A stretch of DNA of 64,000 bases from Trinickia dabaoshanensis (GCF_002879885.1 NZ_PNYA01000030.1:28059-92058), one strand, 5' to 3'; numbered from the stretch's first letter, positions 27,621 through 36,515 are shown. The notes: generated from the letters alone by a model not told the origin. Translations and numbers: made by a program.

Positions 27621-29038
27621 CGGTCCGGACCGACGCTCGCGCGTCGTATTCGCTGCTCAGGCGATTGACGCTCGCGTTTGCCCTCGCTGCCGGTCTGGTG
27701 TTCGCACTGACCGGAGCCTATCTCTACAGGTCGCTCTCCGCTGAGTTGCAACGACGCGATGACATCGAAATCAGCGGCAAGCTGAGCCAGTTCCTGCAGT
27801 TGGTTCGCCTGAGCGGTTCGACGAGCGTGGTTCGAGCAAACCCTGCGGGCTTTCATGAGGTGTTGCTGTCCCATCCGGGGGTGTATCTCGGCATCTACGA
27901 CGGACAAAATGAGCCGTTGGTCGAACACACCGACAAACCTGGCAGAACATTGAAGGGTCTCGTCACAGAGACCCACCCCATCGGCAAGCCGTACGCCTGC
28001 TCGCCAGAGGGTATCGGACTTTCCCGGTGCATCGTTGCTGATGAGAGGCTGCCTTCCGGTGAACTCGTACACGTGTCACTGGTTCGAACGGCAGCCGACC
28101 GGCAATCGCTGCTCGAAAGCTATCGGGTAGATATCTGGTTTGCCGTAGCCGTCGGTGCCATCCTCGTCGGTGCGCTCGGCTACGCCGTTGCCCGTCGCGG
28201 ACTTTGTCCCGTCAAAAGCATTGGCCGCCAGACGTCGACCATCGAGGCTCACAATCTGAACGAGCGCCTCGATATTCGTGGTGGACCTGTCGAGCTTCGA
28301 GAGCTGGCCGTCTCTGTCAATCGCATGCTGGACCGTCTCGAGCGCGCATTCGTGCGCCTTTCGCAATTCTCATCGGATCTCGCACACGACATGCGCACGC
28401 CGCTGGCGAACATCATCAGCTCATCGCAAATCACGCTGTCGCGCGCGAGGACGGCCGACGAATACGAGGCACTCATCGATTCGAACATCGAGGAATGCGA
28501 GCGCCTGCAGCGAATGATTGAGAACATGCTGTTCCTCGCGCGAACGGACAATGCCCAACTGCATCTCAAGGCGGTCGAACTGGACGCGGGTAACGAACTG
28601 CGCAGGCTGGCGTCGTACTTTCAGGGTCTTGCTGAAGACGCCGGGGTCCACATCGACGTGAAAGGGAACGCACCCGTTTTCGCCGACGCAACCTTGTTCA
28701 GACGAGCAGTCAGCAACTTGACATCGAATGCGCTCGACCATGCGAGACCAGGCTCGACCATTGAGCTGGCCGTGTCGGCGACTCAGAAATACTCCGTCGT
28801 CAGCGTAACAAACCAGGGGCCAGCCATCCCGGTCGAACAGCTCGACAAAATCTTCGAGCGCTTCTACCGCGCCGACGCATCGAGACATGGTGCCGCGAAA
28901 AACGCAGGGCTGGGATTAGCCATCGTCAAGTCGATCATGGAATTGCATCACGGAAAGGTTGATGTTGTGAGCGATGGCGTTCGTACCACCTTTACTCTTT
29001 ATTTCCCGAGCGACGGTGCTGGACAAAATGCACGGTAA
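27617..29038 (+). CDS. copS: Copper sensor histidine kinase CopS/CusS
   Basis: A 473-residue inner-membrane histidine kinase of the heavy-metal sensor group. It has TM1 (about 15-35), a periplasmic sensor loop (about 36-175) with few His/Met, TM2 (about 175-195) and a HAMP linker. The H-box is [15 protein letters not shown], followed by N, G1 ([12 protein letters not shown]) and ATP-lid motifs. It phosphorylates CopR. The C-terminal end is normal ([12 protein letters not shown]). The last intact gene of the copper island. Confidence 0.93.
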   Translation: MTVRTDARASYSLLRRLTLAFALAAGLVFALTGAYLYRSLSAELQRRDDIEISGKLSQFLQLVRLSGSTSVVRANPAGFHEVLLSHPGVYLGIYDGQNEPLVEHTDKPGRTLKGLVTETHPIGKPYACSPEGIGLSRCIVADERLPSGELVHVSLVRTAADRQSLLESYRVDIWFAVAVGAILVGALGYAVARRGLCPVKSIGRQTSTIEAHNLNERLDIRGGPVELRELAVSVNRMLDRLERAFVRLSQFSSDLAHDMRTPLANIISSSQITLSRARTADEYEALIDSNIEECERLQRMIENMLFLARTDNAQLHLKAVELDAGNELRRLASYFQGLAEDAGVHIDVKGNAPVFADATLFRRAVSNLTSNALDHARPGSTIELAVSATQKYSVVSVTNQGPAIPVEQLDKIFERFYRADASRHGAAKNAGLGLAIVKSIMELHHGKVDVVSDGVRTTFTLYFPSDGAGQNAR

Positions 29039-29305
29039 CGGTAAGCCTATCCGGATCATGCCAGCAGTGCGAGCGATATCCGAGATAGTCCTATCGCGAT
29101 CCTGCGATCCGGGCAATGGCCGACGTCGCGCGGAACCAGATCGTTAAATCTGCCTGGCAGCTCGGACTCAGCCGAATACCATGCCTTCCAGCTGGCCGGG
29201 TCCTTGACCTGGATCAATGAACCGTATCCACGACACCGCTTATCCGACGTTGAACTATCGGGACTACGTGGCGCCGGCTGTCGACGGATATTTGACGGTT
29301 GCCCG

Positions 29306-29450
29306 GTGAAACGGGCGGGCACACCCGACGAAGTTGCGAAAGTGGCCGCTCCGCTTATGGGCCCGATGGTGCGTGCACTACCGGCAGCGACATCCTGACG
29401 GATGGAGGCGTGCCGCGTCCTATTGGTTCGGACCGCTGGCACCGCGATAG
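29306..29450 (+). pseudogene. Frameshifted 3' end of an SDR oxidoreductase
   Basis: Three frames in succession spell the C-terminus of a short-chain dehydrogenase: RAGTPDEVAKVAAPLMGP (from 29306), then DGACTTGSDILTDGGV, then ASYWFGPLAPR ending at TAG 29448-29450. A normal SDR has these in one frame, so at least two small indels have occurred, and no N-terminal nucleotide-binding part is found. It marks decayed host or older plasmid DNA at the island edge. The rest of 29039-29747 shows no supported gene. Confidence 0.7.
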
Positions 29451-29697
29451 TGTTTCGAAGGGCGGTTTCTACCTCGTTCAGCGACATTCGGAAGCTAGAG
29501 CGCCTCGCCGCCTGGCATACGAAAAAATCGAATCTTGAGGGCCCCCCAGCACGTTCACCGGGCTTAACTGACTTCCCTGTTCCATTGCTCCCCGGACCCC
29601 GACGCCCGGTCCGCAATTTCGAGGTCTGGGCATGGAGATGTGCAACGACGATCACGCCATCGAAAGGTACAAGGAAGGTTTTCATCACATATGGCCA

Positions 29698-29713
29698 GAT
29701 AACGCACATTATC
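29698..29713. other. Palindromic candidate recombinase core site
   Basis: GATAA-CGCACA-TTATC (5-bp arms, 6-bp spacer) lies 34 bp upstream of the tyrosine recombinase. The arm-spacer-arm layout is that of a tyrosine-recombinase crossover site. Function is not proven. Confidence 0.35.
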
Positions 29714-29747
29714 AGTCCGTCATCGAATTTGTTCTAAACTGGTAGTC

Positions 29748-31445
29748 ATGAAAACGTGCGACACCCTCCCCATCGACAAAACCGAACGTGGCTTTCCCGA
29801 CGAAGCCGAACTCGCGGCATTGCGCAGCTGGTACGCCGGCCTGGACGCTAGGGCAGCTGTCGCCCGCTATCTGGGCGACCGAAGAGCAGCCGGAACGTCC
29901 TCGCGCGGCGTGCTCGGCCGGATTCGTCGGCGGCTCGTCGCGTTCGCGCAGGCGCGCCATCGCGGAGATCTGGCAGGCGTCTTCGTCGATCGCCCAACGA
30001 AAGCATCGGCGGATCGGGTAGCCGGCACAATCGAGATGCTGCGCAATCTGCCGGAGCCCGTGCCGATGATCGCCGATCACGTCAACCTGTGGCTGCCCGC
30101 ACGCATTGCCGGGGCTCTACATGCCCACGGCATCTGGACGCTGACCGACCTGACCGTGCGGATTCCGCGGCGACGTCGCTGGTGGTCGGCGATCGCCGGA
30201 CTCGGCGTCGCCGGCGCGCGTCGCATCGAGGCGTTCTTCGCCGCGCATCCGGCGCTGACCGAACGGGCGCGAGCATTGATCGTCGCAGCGCCGTCGAGCA
30301 GCATCGTGACGTGGGAACAGCTGCGCGTGCCACACGAGGTCGACGGTTCGCGCGGCCAGTTCCGTGCGCCGCAAAGCGCCTGCCTGCTGAAGGCTTCGAA
30401 CGACTATGAGGCGGTTAAATCCTGGCTGTCGCTGCACGAATCGGCCGCCACCCAGCGCGCTTACCGGAAAGAGGCCGAGCGCCTGATCCTGTGGGCGATC
30501 GTCGAGCGCAGCTGCGCACTGTCGTCGCTCACCACTGACGATGCAATCGCCTACCGGAGTTTTCTGCGGCGGCCGACACCGCGCGAACGCTGGGTCGGGC
30601 CATCGCGGCCGCGGCAAAGCGTCGAATGGCGGCCCTTCACCGGTCCGCTGTCCGCACGCTCGGCGGCATACGCACTGAACGTCCTGTCGGCGCTGTTTCG
30701 CTGGCTGGTCGAGCAGCGCTACGTGCTCGCGAATCCGTTTGCCGGCGTCAAGATCAAGAGCCAAGTCCAGCGTGCGGGGCTGGACGTGTCCCGTGGCTTC
30801 TCCGAAGGCGAGTGGTTGTTGATCCGCACGCTGGCCGACGGCCTCGAGTGGTCGTACGGCTGGAGCGAAGCAGCCGCCCAGCGCCTGCGATTTCTGCTGG
30901 ACTTCGGGTACGCGACCGGTCTGCGCGCGAGCGAACTGGTCGGTGCGACGCTCGGCGATATCCGCCGCGACGAGCACGGCGATCACTGGCTGCACGTGCT
31001 CGGCAAGGGCGGCAAGCTCGGCAAGGTGGCGTTGCCGCCGCTCGCCCGCACCGCGCTCGATCAGTCTCTCGTGCAGCGCGGACTGCCGGTCACGCCGACG
31101 CGTTGGAACCCGGCGACGCCGCTCGTCGCAAGCCTCGAGGAGGATCGCGCCCACATTGAAAGCACGCGGCTCTGGCGCGTGCTGCGCCGATTCTTCGTGC
31201 TGGTGGCCGACACGATCCAGAACGAACGGCCGGCGACCGCTGAGAAGCTGCGGCGCGCGAGCCCGCATTGGATGCGTCACACGCACGCGTCGCACGCGCT
31301 CGCGCGTGGCGCCGAGCTGATCATGGTGCGGGACAACCTCCGTCACTCGTCGATTTCGACGACGTCGACCTATCTGCATAGCGACGAGGTGCAGCGAGCT
31401 CGGCAGTTCGATCAGGCATTTCGTTCGCCGGATCTCAAGCGGTAG
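29748..31445 (+). CDS. Tyrosine recombinase with DUF3701-type N-terminus
   Basis: A 565-residue site-specific integrase. The N-terminal 170 residues, including WLPARIAGALHAHGIWTLTD, resemble the DUF3701/phage-integrase SAM-like domain. A core-binding domain follows (about 220-330), then the catalytic domain with Arg in GYATGLRASELVG (about 394), Lys in GKGGKLGKV, HWMRHTHASH (HxxR, about 507), LRHSSIST and the nucleophile in TYLHSDEV (about 543). It probably mediates integration or cointegrate resolution of the copper element. A fragment of the same gene type lies at 15.1 kb. Confidence 0.9.
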   Translation: MKTCDTLPIDKTERGFPDEAELAALRSWYAGLDARAAVARYLGDRRAAGTSSRGVLGRIRRRLVAFAQARHRGDLAGVFVDRPTKASADRVAGTIEMLRNLPEPVPMIADHVNLWLPARIAGALHAHGIWTLTDLTVRIPRRRRWWSAIAGLGVAGARRIEAFFAAHPALTERARALIVAAPSSSIVTWEQLRVPHEVDGSRGQFRAPQSACLLKASNDYEAVKSWLSLHESAATQRAYRKEAERLILWAIVERSCALSSLTTDDAIAYRSFLRRPTPRERWVGPSRPRQSVEWRPFTGPLSARSAAYALNVLSALFRWLVEQRYVLANPFAGVKIKSQVQRAGLDVSRGFSEGEWLLIRTLADGLEWSYGWSEAAAQRLRFLLDFGYATGLRASELVGATLGDIRRDEHGDHWLHVLGKGGKLGKVALPPLARTALDQSLVQRGLPVTPTRWNPATPLVASLEEDRAHIESTRLWRVLRRFFVLVADTIQNERPATAEKLRRASPHWMRHTHASHALARGAELIMVRDNLRHSSISTTSTYLHSDEVQRARQFDQAFRSPDLKR

Positions 31446-31486
31446 GTGGGAACCAATCCCTTATGGCGCTTTTGGAATAAGTGCCG

Positions 31487-31524
31487 GCAATTTCATAACT
31501 TCAATGCTTATGATAGGAAATTGC
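31487..31524. repeat. Inverted repeat at the recombinase/backbone junction
   Basis: GCAATTTC (31487-31494) and GAAATTGC (31517-31524) are perfect inverted arms, with nested CATAA/TTATG inside. The right arm coincides with the point where the truncated SRAP gene loses similarity, so this may be the element end or an attachment site. Confidence 0.4.
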
Positions 31525-31693
31525 GCTTACCTTGTTGATACCCCAAGAGCGCGTCGACGGCCTTTGGAATCTTGATCGCGCGGCCCTGCTCGCGCTCCCA
31601 GTAGAGCCGAATGAACTCCTGCAGGTCGAGACGGGCGCCAAACGTTCGCACGAACCGCTGGTAGTCCGCTTTGATCTGAGCTGAGTAGCACAT
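31508..31693 (-). pseudogene. Truncated SRAP (YedK/HMCES-like) gene
   Basis: From ATG 31693 the frame reads MCYSAQIKADYQRFVRTFGA then FIRLYWEREQGRAIKIPKAV, the N-terminus of SOS-response-associated peptidases, whose Cys2 forms the covalent DNA crosslink to abasic sites. After about 50 of 220 or more residues the similarity ends (LLGYQQGKRNFLS) beside the inverted repeat at 31487. The catalytic Glu/His part is missing, so it should be inactive. The insertion of the recombinase-bearing element seems to have cut it. Confidence 0.7.
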
Positions 31694-31760
31694 CGTCGCC
31701 TCCGCGCGTTTTCCCTCATGATAGCCAGCCATAGGCACCGGAGCACAATGAGTTCAACGG

Positions 31761-32057
31761 CTATCGCGAGGCTCGACGAAGCGCGGCGCCGCGCAACTGC
31801 TCAAGTGTGCGTTGCTGTCGCGGCGTAAGCGGATCGCGCAAACACGGCTCGGCTTCGATCGTCTGAACGAATGTCTGCCAGACGATCTGTGGCACGCCGA
31901 CGGGCGGATGGCCGATCGAGCTCAGTACCTGATGAGCACGCAGAATCGTTGCTCGCAGGCGATGAATCTCCCATAGCAATTCGAGAACGACTGGCACCGG
32001 ATGCTCGTCGTAGATCTCGGCGAGGCGCGCGGCGTTTAGTGGGGCGCGATGCGGCAT
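31761..32057 (-). CDS. Hypothetical plasmid protein
   Basis: A 98-residue protein from ATG 32057 (MPHRAPLNAARLAEIYDEHP). It is mostly alpha-helical, with a heptad-like stretch (ELLWEIHRLRATILRAHQVL) and a basic C-terminus (TPRQQRTLEQLRGAALRRASR). There is no signal peptide or membrane helix. It is the leftmost member of a backbone of small leftward genes. No family is recognised. A longer in-frame start at 32117 is possible but lacks a clear ribosome site. Confidence 0.55.
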   Translation of the reverse strand: MPHRAPLNAARLAEIYDEHPVPVVLELLWEIHRLRATILRAHQVLSSIGHPPVGVPQIVWQTFVQTIEAEPCLRDPLTPRQQRTLEQLRGAALRRASR

Positions 32058-32150
32058 GGCAAGCTCGGACAAAACACTGTGTAAACATACAGTCTTTCGA
32101 TCGAAAGGTAAACGCATGCCCGGGCAGGCTATGGAATGGTGTTCCGATGC

Positions 32151-32702
32151 CTACTCGAGCTCGGCCCAGCTTTGGATGACCTTCAGCTCATCGTGCGCGT
32201 CGACGATGCGTCGCTGCAGATCCTCCAAGGCATGGCCCTCCGCCCCTGACACGCTCACAGCGTGCGCGATCTGCCTCATGCGTACGAGGGCATCGCGACA
32301 CTCCGAAATGTTCGAAACGGTCGCCTCACGCGATCCAGCCCACGTGGAGTGAATCACCGCTTCGGCCTGGTCGAAAGCTTGCATTTGCGGATTCTCACTC
32401 GCGCGCGCGGTGTCGGGTGCCGACCTATTCGCTGAACTGTCGGCCGGATCTCGCCAGATACGGCCTAGGCCAGCAACTTCGCAGAGAATCGCCCAGCTCG
32501 CGTAGGGAATCGGCGCGTCGCCTCCCGTATACCGTCGGATCGTCCGTGACCCTTCCTTGCCGAGTCCGAGTAGCTGAGCAGCTTTCGCCCCGCTCAACTC
32601 ACCGAGGCGCAACACTTCGCGCACTTCGTCGGCCTCAGGGCGGATCCAAAAGTCATGCGCAGGTCGCAAGCATTCCGGCCGTATTGTGGTCCGTTTGTTC
32701 AT
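32151..32702 (-). CDS. HTH-domain plasmid regulator
   Basis: A 183-residue protein. The N-terminal half (about 20-75) has an XRE-like helix-turn-helix: EVREVLRLGELSGAKAAQLL then GLGKEGSRTIRRYTGGDAPI, followed by PYASWAILCEVAGLGRIW. This pattern is common in plasmid and ICE regulators. The C-terminal half is a helical, probably dimerising, segment (about 110-183). It lies next to the hairpin array at 32722, which could contain its promoter or operator. Target genes unknown. Confidence 0.65.
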   Translation of the reverse strand: MNKRTTIRPECLRPAHDFWIRPEADEVREVLRLGELSGAKAAQLLGLGKEGSRTIRRYTGGDAPIPYASWAILCEVAGLGRIWRDPADSSANRSAPDTARASENPQMQAFDQAEAVIHSTWAGSREATVSNISECRDALVRMRQIAHAVSVSGAEGHALEDLQRRIVDAHDELKVIQSWAELE

Positions 32703-32721
32703 CTATCAAGTTCCTGTTGTC

Positions 32722-32882
32722 GGAGTGCGCCTGCACTCCAGCCCCCACGGCTTTCGCCGCGGGGGATACACGCGCCCTACGGGCGCTTGACGACCCCAAT
32801 CGTCGGTCTGCTCGTGCCCGTGCCGGATCGTCCCGCCGCTATTCGCGGCGCGCCGGCGCTCTCCCCACGCGTACCGCGTGGG
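32722..32882. other. Array A of GC-rich stem-loops (non-coding)
   Basis: The gene-free stretch 32703-33293 holds a chain of hairpins: GGAGTGC/GCACTCC (32722-32739), CCCCCACGGC/GCCGCGGGGG (32742-32765), GCGCCC-TAC-GGGCGC (32772-32786), CGCCGC/GCGGCG (32834-32850) and CCCACGCG-TAC-CGCGTGGG (32864-32882). The second and third, joined by ATACAC and followed by TTG, recur on the other strand in array B. Function unknown. Confidence 0.7.
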
Positions 32883-33260
32883 TCCCCGTGCGCCTCGATC
32901 CGGGCGCGCGGCGCGCGCGAAGCGCCTCCGCAATTATCGCGGTTTAGCTTGCAGGAAGGGGATCGCGGCGATACGTGGTGGCCATTCAGCATAATGCCGA
33001 TCGACGGCGACCGGCGAATCCGGAGGGGCACCGCTTACGTCGATGGGTCGTTCCTATGAAACGCCATTCGAGGGCCACCGTATGTACGGGTCGAATATCG
33101 GATGCGCCGCGCGCGTCGCATAGGCAGATCATGGGGTGACAAACTTCGCCGAAAGGGAGGGCCTGGTGCGCAGCGTTCGGCCTCCATCCTGCTGCTGGCT
33201 AGGCCTGAATTGATGGCACGGTCAATTGCTGTTGAGGTAGTCATATGACGGACTCCTGGG

Positions 33261-33288
33261 AACTCCCGCTCACTTGCGAGCGGGAGTT
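33261..33288. terminator. Strong stem-loop, probable terminator
   Basis: AACTCCCGCTC (33261-33271) pairs perfectly with GAGCGGGAGTT (33278-33288) around a 6-nt loop, just past the stop of the leftward gene ending at 33294. No U-run follows, so it may be a weak or RNA-protecting terminator. Confidence 0.55.
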
Positions 33289-33293
33289 CGAGA

Positions 33294-33488
33294 TCAAGAT
33301 GGCAGAAGGACTTCGTACACCCCATCGCGTTCGATTGTCATCTCCGCCGATGGAAATTGCGCGATGCCGCTCACGAATTCGAACGGTCCGGTATACGGCA
33401 ACATCGTGAGAATCGTTTGATCGCCGAACCATGTGCGCACGATGTCGCCGCTCACGAGTTCACGGCCCAGCTTTGCAACGATCTTCAT
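33294..33488 (-). CDS. Hypothetical 64-residue plasmid protein
   Basis: Starts at ATG 33488 in a 4-bp overlap with the gene ending at 33485. The sequence MKIVAKLGRELVSGDIVRTW, FGDQTILTMLPYTGPFEFV, MTIERDGVYEVLLPS suggests a small beta-rich domain, similar in pattern to short plasmid proteins linked to antirestriction genes. No catalytic motif. Coupled translation with its neighbour supports it as real. Confidence 0.6.
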   Translation of the reverse strand: MKIVAKLGRELVSGDIVRTWFGDQTILTMLPYTGPFEFVSGIAQFPSAEMTIERDGVYEVLLPS

Positions 33489-33793
33489 TGCAAGCGGCCT
33501 CGGTGTTCGGCCGCCAGCGCCACGGGTGCGCAAGGGGGCAATTGGTTGAATGTCAGCAACGCGCCTTTCACGATTGACCGAAGCTCTTCCCGGCAAGAAA
33601 CTAGCTCAATGCCGTCATTGTCGAGAATATCGACGACGTCTTGCAGGGCCTTTGCTGAGTGCGCGGCAGCGTCGGCAGACAACGCCATGCGATAGAGTTC
33701 TCCGCGCGCCATGTCCCGGTCTCCATACTGCCAAACCATGAGCAAAGGCAAGAGCGCGCCCAGCCATGTCGGGCGGGTATTCAGCATGTCCAT
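33485..33793 (-). CDS. Hypothetical plasmid protein, 102 residues
   Basis: ATG 33793 opens MDMLNTRPTWLGALLPLLMV, followed by helices (ALSADAAAHSAKALQDVVDILDN) and a Cys (ELVSCREELRS). It resembles small cytosolic plasmid proteins that accompany ardB/klcA genes, but no function can be given. It is coupled to the 64-residue gene downstream. The longer frame to 33979 is not used because it overlaps ardB and lacks a ribosome site. Confidence 0.55.
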   Translation of the reverse strand: MDMLNTRPTWLGALLPLLMVWQYGDRDMARGELYRMALSADAAAHSAKALQDVVDILDNDGIELVSCREELRSIVKGALLTFNQLPPCAPVALAAEHRGRLQ

Positions 33794-33845
33794 GTGAATG
33801 TCTCCTGACGAGACCCGGCCCCGACCGCGAGCCGGGCGTGGCCTA

Positions 33846-34262
33846 TTAGTCGATAGCGCGAAGGATGTTTGCGGCTTCGACGTGCTGACACGCGAACTCA
33901 CGCAACTGGTGATAGCGGCCGATGATGGTGTCATCGAGCGTCTGTTCGGCGAGGTGGCAGAGGGCGAAGAGGGTGACAACGACGCCGAAGGCGTCCGCGC
34001 CCATCATGTCGCTGTATCCGTTCAGATGCCAACGGACCGCTACACGGCCCAGTTCGGCCGGTGCCATGTAGAAGCCCCCGTTAGACAGCGTGAAGAAATG
34101 CCAGTAGCCGCCGCGGTATGCGGTACACAGCCGTCCGGCCCAGTCGTACACCAGGGATTCACCCTTCAGATAGTGACAGCCAAGGAAGTTCGGTAGGACA
34201 TTAAGCCGAAGCTCGTCAGGAACAACGGAAGAGGAAATGCGATCTTGATCGCTGGTGGTCAT
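33846..34262 (-). CDS. Antirestriction protein, ArdB/KlcA family
   Basis: A 138-residue protein from ATG 34262 with the ArdB/KlcA signature YDWAGRLCTAYRGGYWHFFT, LSNGGFYMAP and GADAFGVVVTLFALCHLA. ArdB/KlcA proteins protect incoming plasmid DNA from type I restriction without imitating DNA. It is divergent from the ParB-like gene, with two TAGGGC palindromes between. A stem-loop (CCCGGC/GCCGGG, 33814-33836) lies after the stop. Confidence 0.88.
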   Translation of the reverse strand: MTTSDQDRISSSVVPDELRLNVLPNFLGCHYLKGESLVYDWAGRLCTAYRGGYWHFFTLSNGGFYMAPAELGRVAVRWHLNGYSDMMGADAFGVVVTLFALCHLAEQTLDDTIIGRYHQLREFACQHVEAANILRAID

Positions 34263-34320
34263 CGGAAGTTCTCCGGTTAGACACCCAAGGCGGGATGCCT
34301 GGGTTATCTGAGATCCAGCA

Positions 34321-34380
34321 TAGGGCAATACGACCTAATGCGCAAGATATTATGCTTGTCATGTAGGGCGTAATGCCCTA
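34321..34380. promoter_or_regulatory. Pair of 17-bp TAGGGC palindromes (operators)
   Basis: TAGGGCAATACGACCTA (34321-34337) and TAGGGCGTAATGCCCTA (34364-34380) are related palindromes 43 bp apart, between the divergent ardB and parB-like genes. The second is perfect (TAGGGC/GCCCTA). AT-rich sequence between them could hold both promoters. Probably bound by a plasmid-encoded repressor, perhaps the ParB-like protein itself or the HTH protein at 32151. Confidence 0.55.
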
Positions 34381-34436
34381 ATATGGAGTTGCTGGCCGGG
34401 CATGTTGCTCAGGCCGATTACCGGAGGACAACTCTG

Positions 34437-36479
34437 ATGCACACTGTTGATGAGCAGAATGTTGAGCGCGCAACGATCCAGTACGTGCCGTATTCACGGC
34501 TGGCACCTTCGCCTTACAACGTTCGCAAGAGAGCCCCAACGGGCATCGAGGCATTGGCCGAAACGATCGCCGAAAAGGGCGTCTTGCAGAACCTTGTCGT
34601 GCATGAAATCAAGGGCCGCGCGAAAGAGCCGAAGCTAGGAGTCTGCGCGGGGCAGCGCCGAGAAGCCGCTCTCGATCTGCTATTTGAAAAAGGGCGAATT
34701 CCGAAGGATTACCCGGTGCCGGTGCTGGTCGTCAGCGAAGGCGAAGCGGTGGCTGCGTCGCTGATCGAGAACCGCGAGCGCGAGGACATGCACATCGCCG
34801 ATGAGTGCATGGCGTTTCGACTGCTCGTCGACGAGGGTAAGAGCGTGGCGCATATCGCCGCTATGTTCAAAGTTCCGGACGTCGCCGTGCGACGCGCGCT
34901 CAAAATCGCGAACCTTGCGCCATCATTGCTCGACCTGCTGCGTGAGGACAAGCTCGACTATGAGCAGGCGAAGGCGCTTGCGCTCGCAGACGATCACACG
35001 ACGCAGGAACGCGTTTGGGCGGAGGCGCGAGAGGGCTGGCAGCGCCGTCCCGCTCAATTGCAAGCGGCGCTGACGAAGGCGGAAATCGACGCACGCGAGA
35101 GCGCCCTGGCCAAGTTCGTCGGGCTGGACGCCTATGAAAAGGCGGGCGGGTATGTGAGGCGCGATCTTTTCAGCGACGATCCCAACGCCGGTTTCATCGA
35201 AGACGCCGACCTCTTGCACCGGCTCGCGACGGATCGGCTCATCGAGCTATCGCAGACGGTTGCTGTTGAAGGCTGGGCCTGGACCGAGTGCCGGACGAAA
35301 TATGACGCGGTGGAAATCATGCGTCATGGCCACATTCAGTCTCACACTCGCAAGCCGAAAAAGACGGAGAAGGCCGAGCTAGCCGAACTGACGGCGAAGC
35401 GAGACGCAGCGCAAGCGGAGCTTGACGCCTACTACGACGAAGAGGGCGAGCCAGACGAGGCGCGGTGCGAGCGCCTTGAGGCTGCTGCTACCGCCGCAAC
35501 GCTTGCGCTCGATCAGTACACGGAGCGATTCGAATCGTTCGATGCGGATGACATGAAAAAGGCCGGAGCCTTCATCTACATCGACAAGGACGGGCAGGTG
35601 TGCGTCGAGCGCGGCCTAGTGCGGCGCGAGCGTGCACCGACCCATTCGGACAGTGCGGCTTATGCGATCAACGCAACGGGAGGCGGGACACGATCGAAGG
35701 AGAAGCCGTTACACGGCGAAAAGCTGTGCAAACGACTGACGGCGCACCGCACGGCTGCTGTGCAGATCGAGCTTGCGCAGCAGCCGACCGTCGCCCTGGC
35801 CGTGCTGATGTACCGCATGATCCCCGCCGTGTTCCGGGATGTCTACGAGCGCACCTATTACGACCACGCGGTCAAGATCGAGGTACAGACGACACGCGAC
35901 GCGTTGCTGTCGAATGCGGATGACATGGCCGAGAGTGTTGCATGGAAAGCATTGGAAGACGAGCGCGAGAAGTGGGCGCAGCTACTGCCGAAGCGCGTCG
36001 ATGAACTGCTCGCGTGGCTGTTGCGGCAGGAGCAAGGCGTCATGTCGAACCTGTTTGCCTTTTGCGTCGCGGCCACCGTCAACGGCATCAGCGCAGCGGA
36101 CCATCCGCATGCGATCAACGAAATCGCCAACACGCTTGCGGTGGACTATGCGCGCTATTGGAAGCCCACGCGTGCGGCATATTTCGAGCATGTGCCGAAA
36201 AGCCGTATCGAGGTGGTCGTGGGTGAAGCGGTCTCGCCGCAGAGCGTGGCCGAATTGCGCGGCATGAAGAAGGCCGACGCAGCGGCAGCCGCAGAGCTTC
36301 GCATGGCGGATTCGGGTTGGTTGCCCGAAGTGCTGCGCAACCGTGAGGTCCCGAAACAGGTTGCGTACGGCTATTGGGAAAACGACGATGACGAATCCGA
36401 CGACGACGCGGTGGTGGATGCGGACGCGATGAGCGAACCGCCTGACGGAGGCGAGCAGCACGAAGCCGAGGCAGCGTAA
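34437..36479 (+). CDS. ParB/RepB/Spo0J-like nuclease-domain protein
   Basis: A 680-residue protein from ATG 34437 (GGAGGA upstream). The N-terminal ParB/sulfiredoxin-like domain (about 18-110) reads YSRLAPSPYNVRKR, ETIAEKGVLQNLVV, AGQRREAALDLL and ASLIENREREDMHIADEC. An HTH region follows (SVAHIAAMFKVPDVAVRRAL, about 140). The long C-terminus has an Asp/Glu-rich coiled part (about 320-380) and no known motif. Such proteins occur in conjugative elements, often without a ParA neighbour as here; they may be DNA-binding, nuclease or antirestriction factors rather than true partition proteins. Confidence 0.8.
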   Translation: MHTVDEQNVERATIQYVPYSRLAPSPYNVRKRAPTGIEALAETIAEKGVLQNLVVHEIKGRAKEPKLGVCAGQRREAALDLLFEKGRIPKDYPVPVLVVSEGEAVAASLIENREREDMHIADECMAFRLLVDEGKSVAHIAAMFKVPDVAVRRALKIANLAPSLLDLLREDKLDYEQAKALALADDHTTQERVWAEAREGWQRRPAQLQAALTKAEIDARESALAKFVGLDAYEKAGGYVRRDLFSDDPNAGFIEDADLLHRLATDRLIELSQTVAVEGWAWTECRTKYDAVEIMRHGHIQSHTRKPKKTEKAELAELTAKRDAAQAELDAYYDEEGEPDEARCERLEAAATAATLALDQYTERFESFDADDMKKAGAFIYIDKDGQVCVERGLVRRERAPTHSDSAAYAINATGGGTRSKEKPLHGEKLCKRLTAHRTAAVQIELAQQPTVALAVLMYRMIPAVFRDVYERTYYDHAVKIEVQTTRDALLSNADDMAESVAWKALEDEREKWAQLLPKRVDELLAWLLRQEQGVMSNLFAFCVAATVNGISAADHPHAINEIANTLAVDYARYWKPTRAAYFEHVPKSRIEVVVGEAVSPQSVAELRGMKKADAAAAAELRMADSGWLPEVLRNREVPKQVAYGYWENDDDESDDDAVVDADAMSEPPDGGEQHEAEAA

Positions 36480-36515
36480 GCGGCGCGTGCGTTAGCTCAG
36501 CATCGTTTGAACTAG

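Noticed and set aside
29217..29309. 30-codon frame starting MNRIHDTAYPTLNYRDY
   Set aside because: No match to an SDR or other family could be recognised and there is no ribosome site; left as unexplained.
29056..29709. 217-codon leftward frame in the junction region
   Set aside because: Composition is poor and it is opposite the SDR remnant; no motif or ribosome site supports it.
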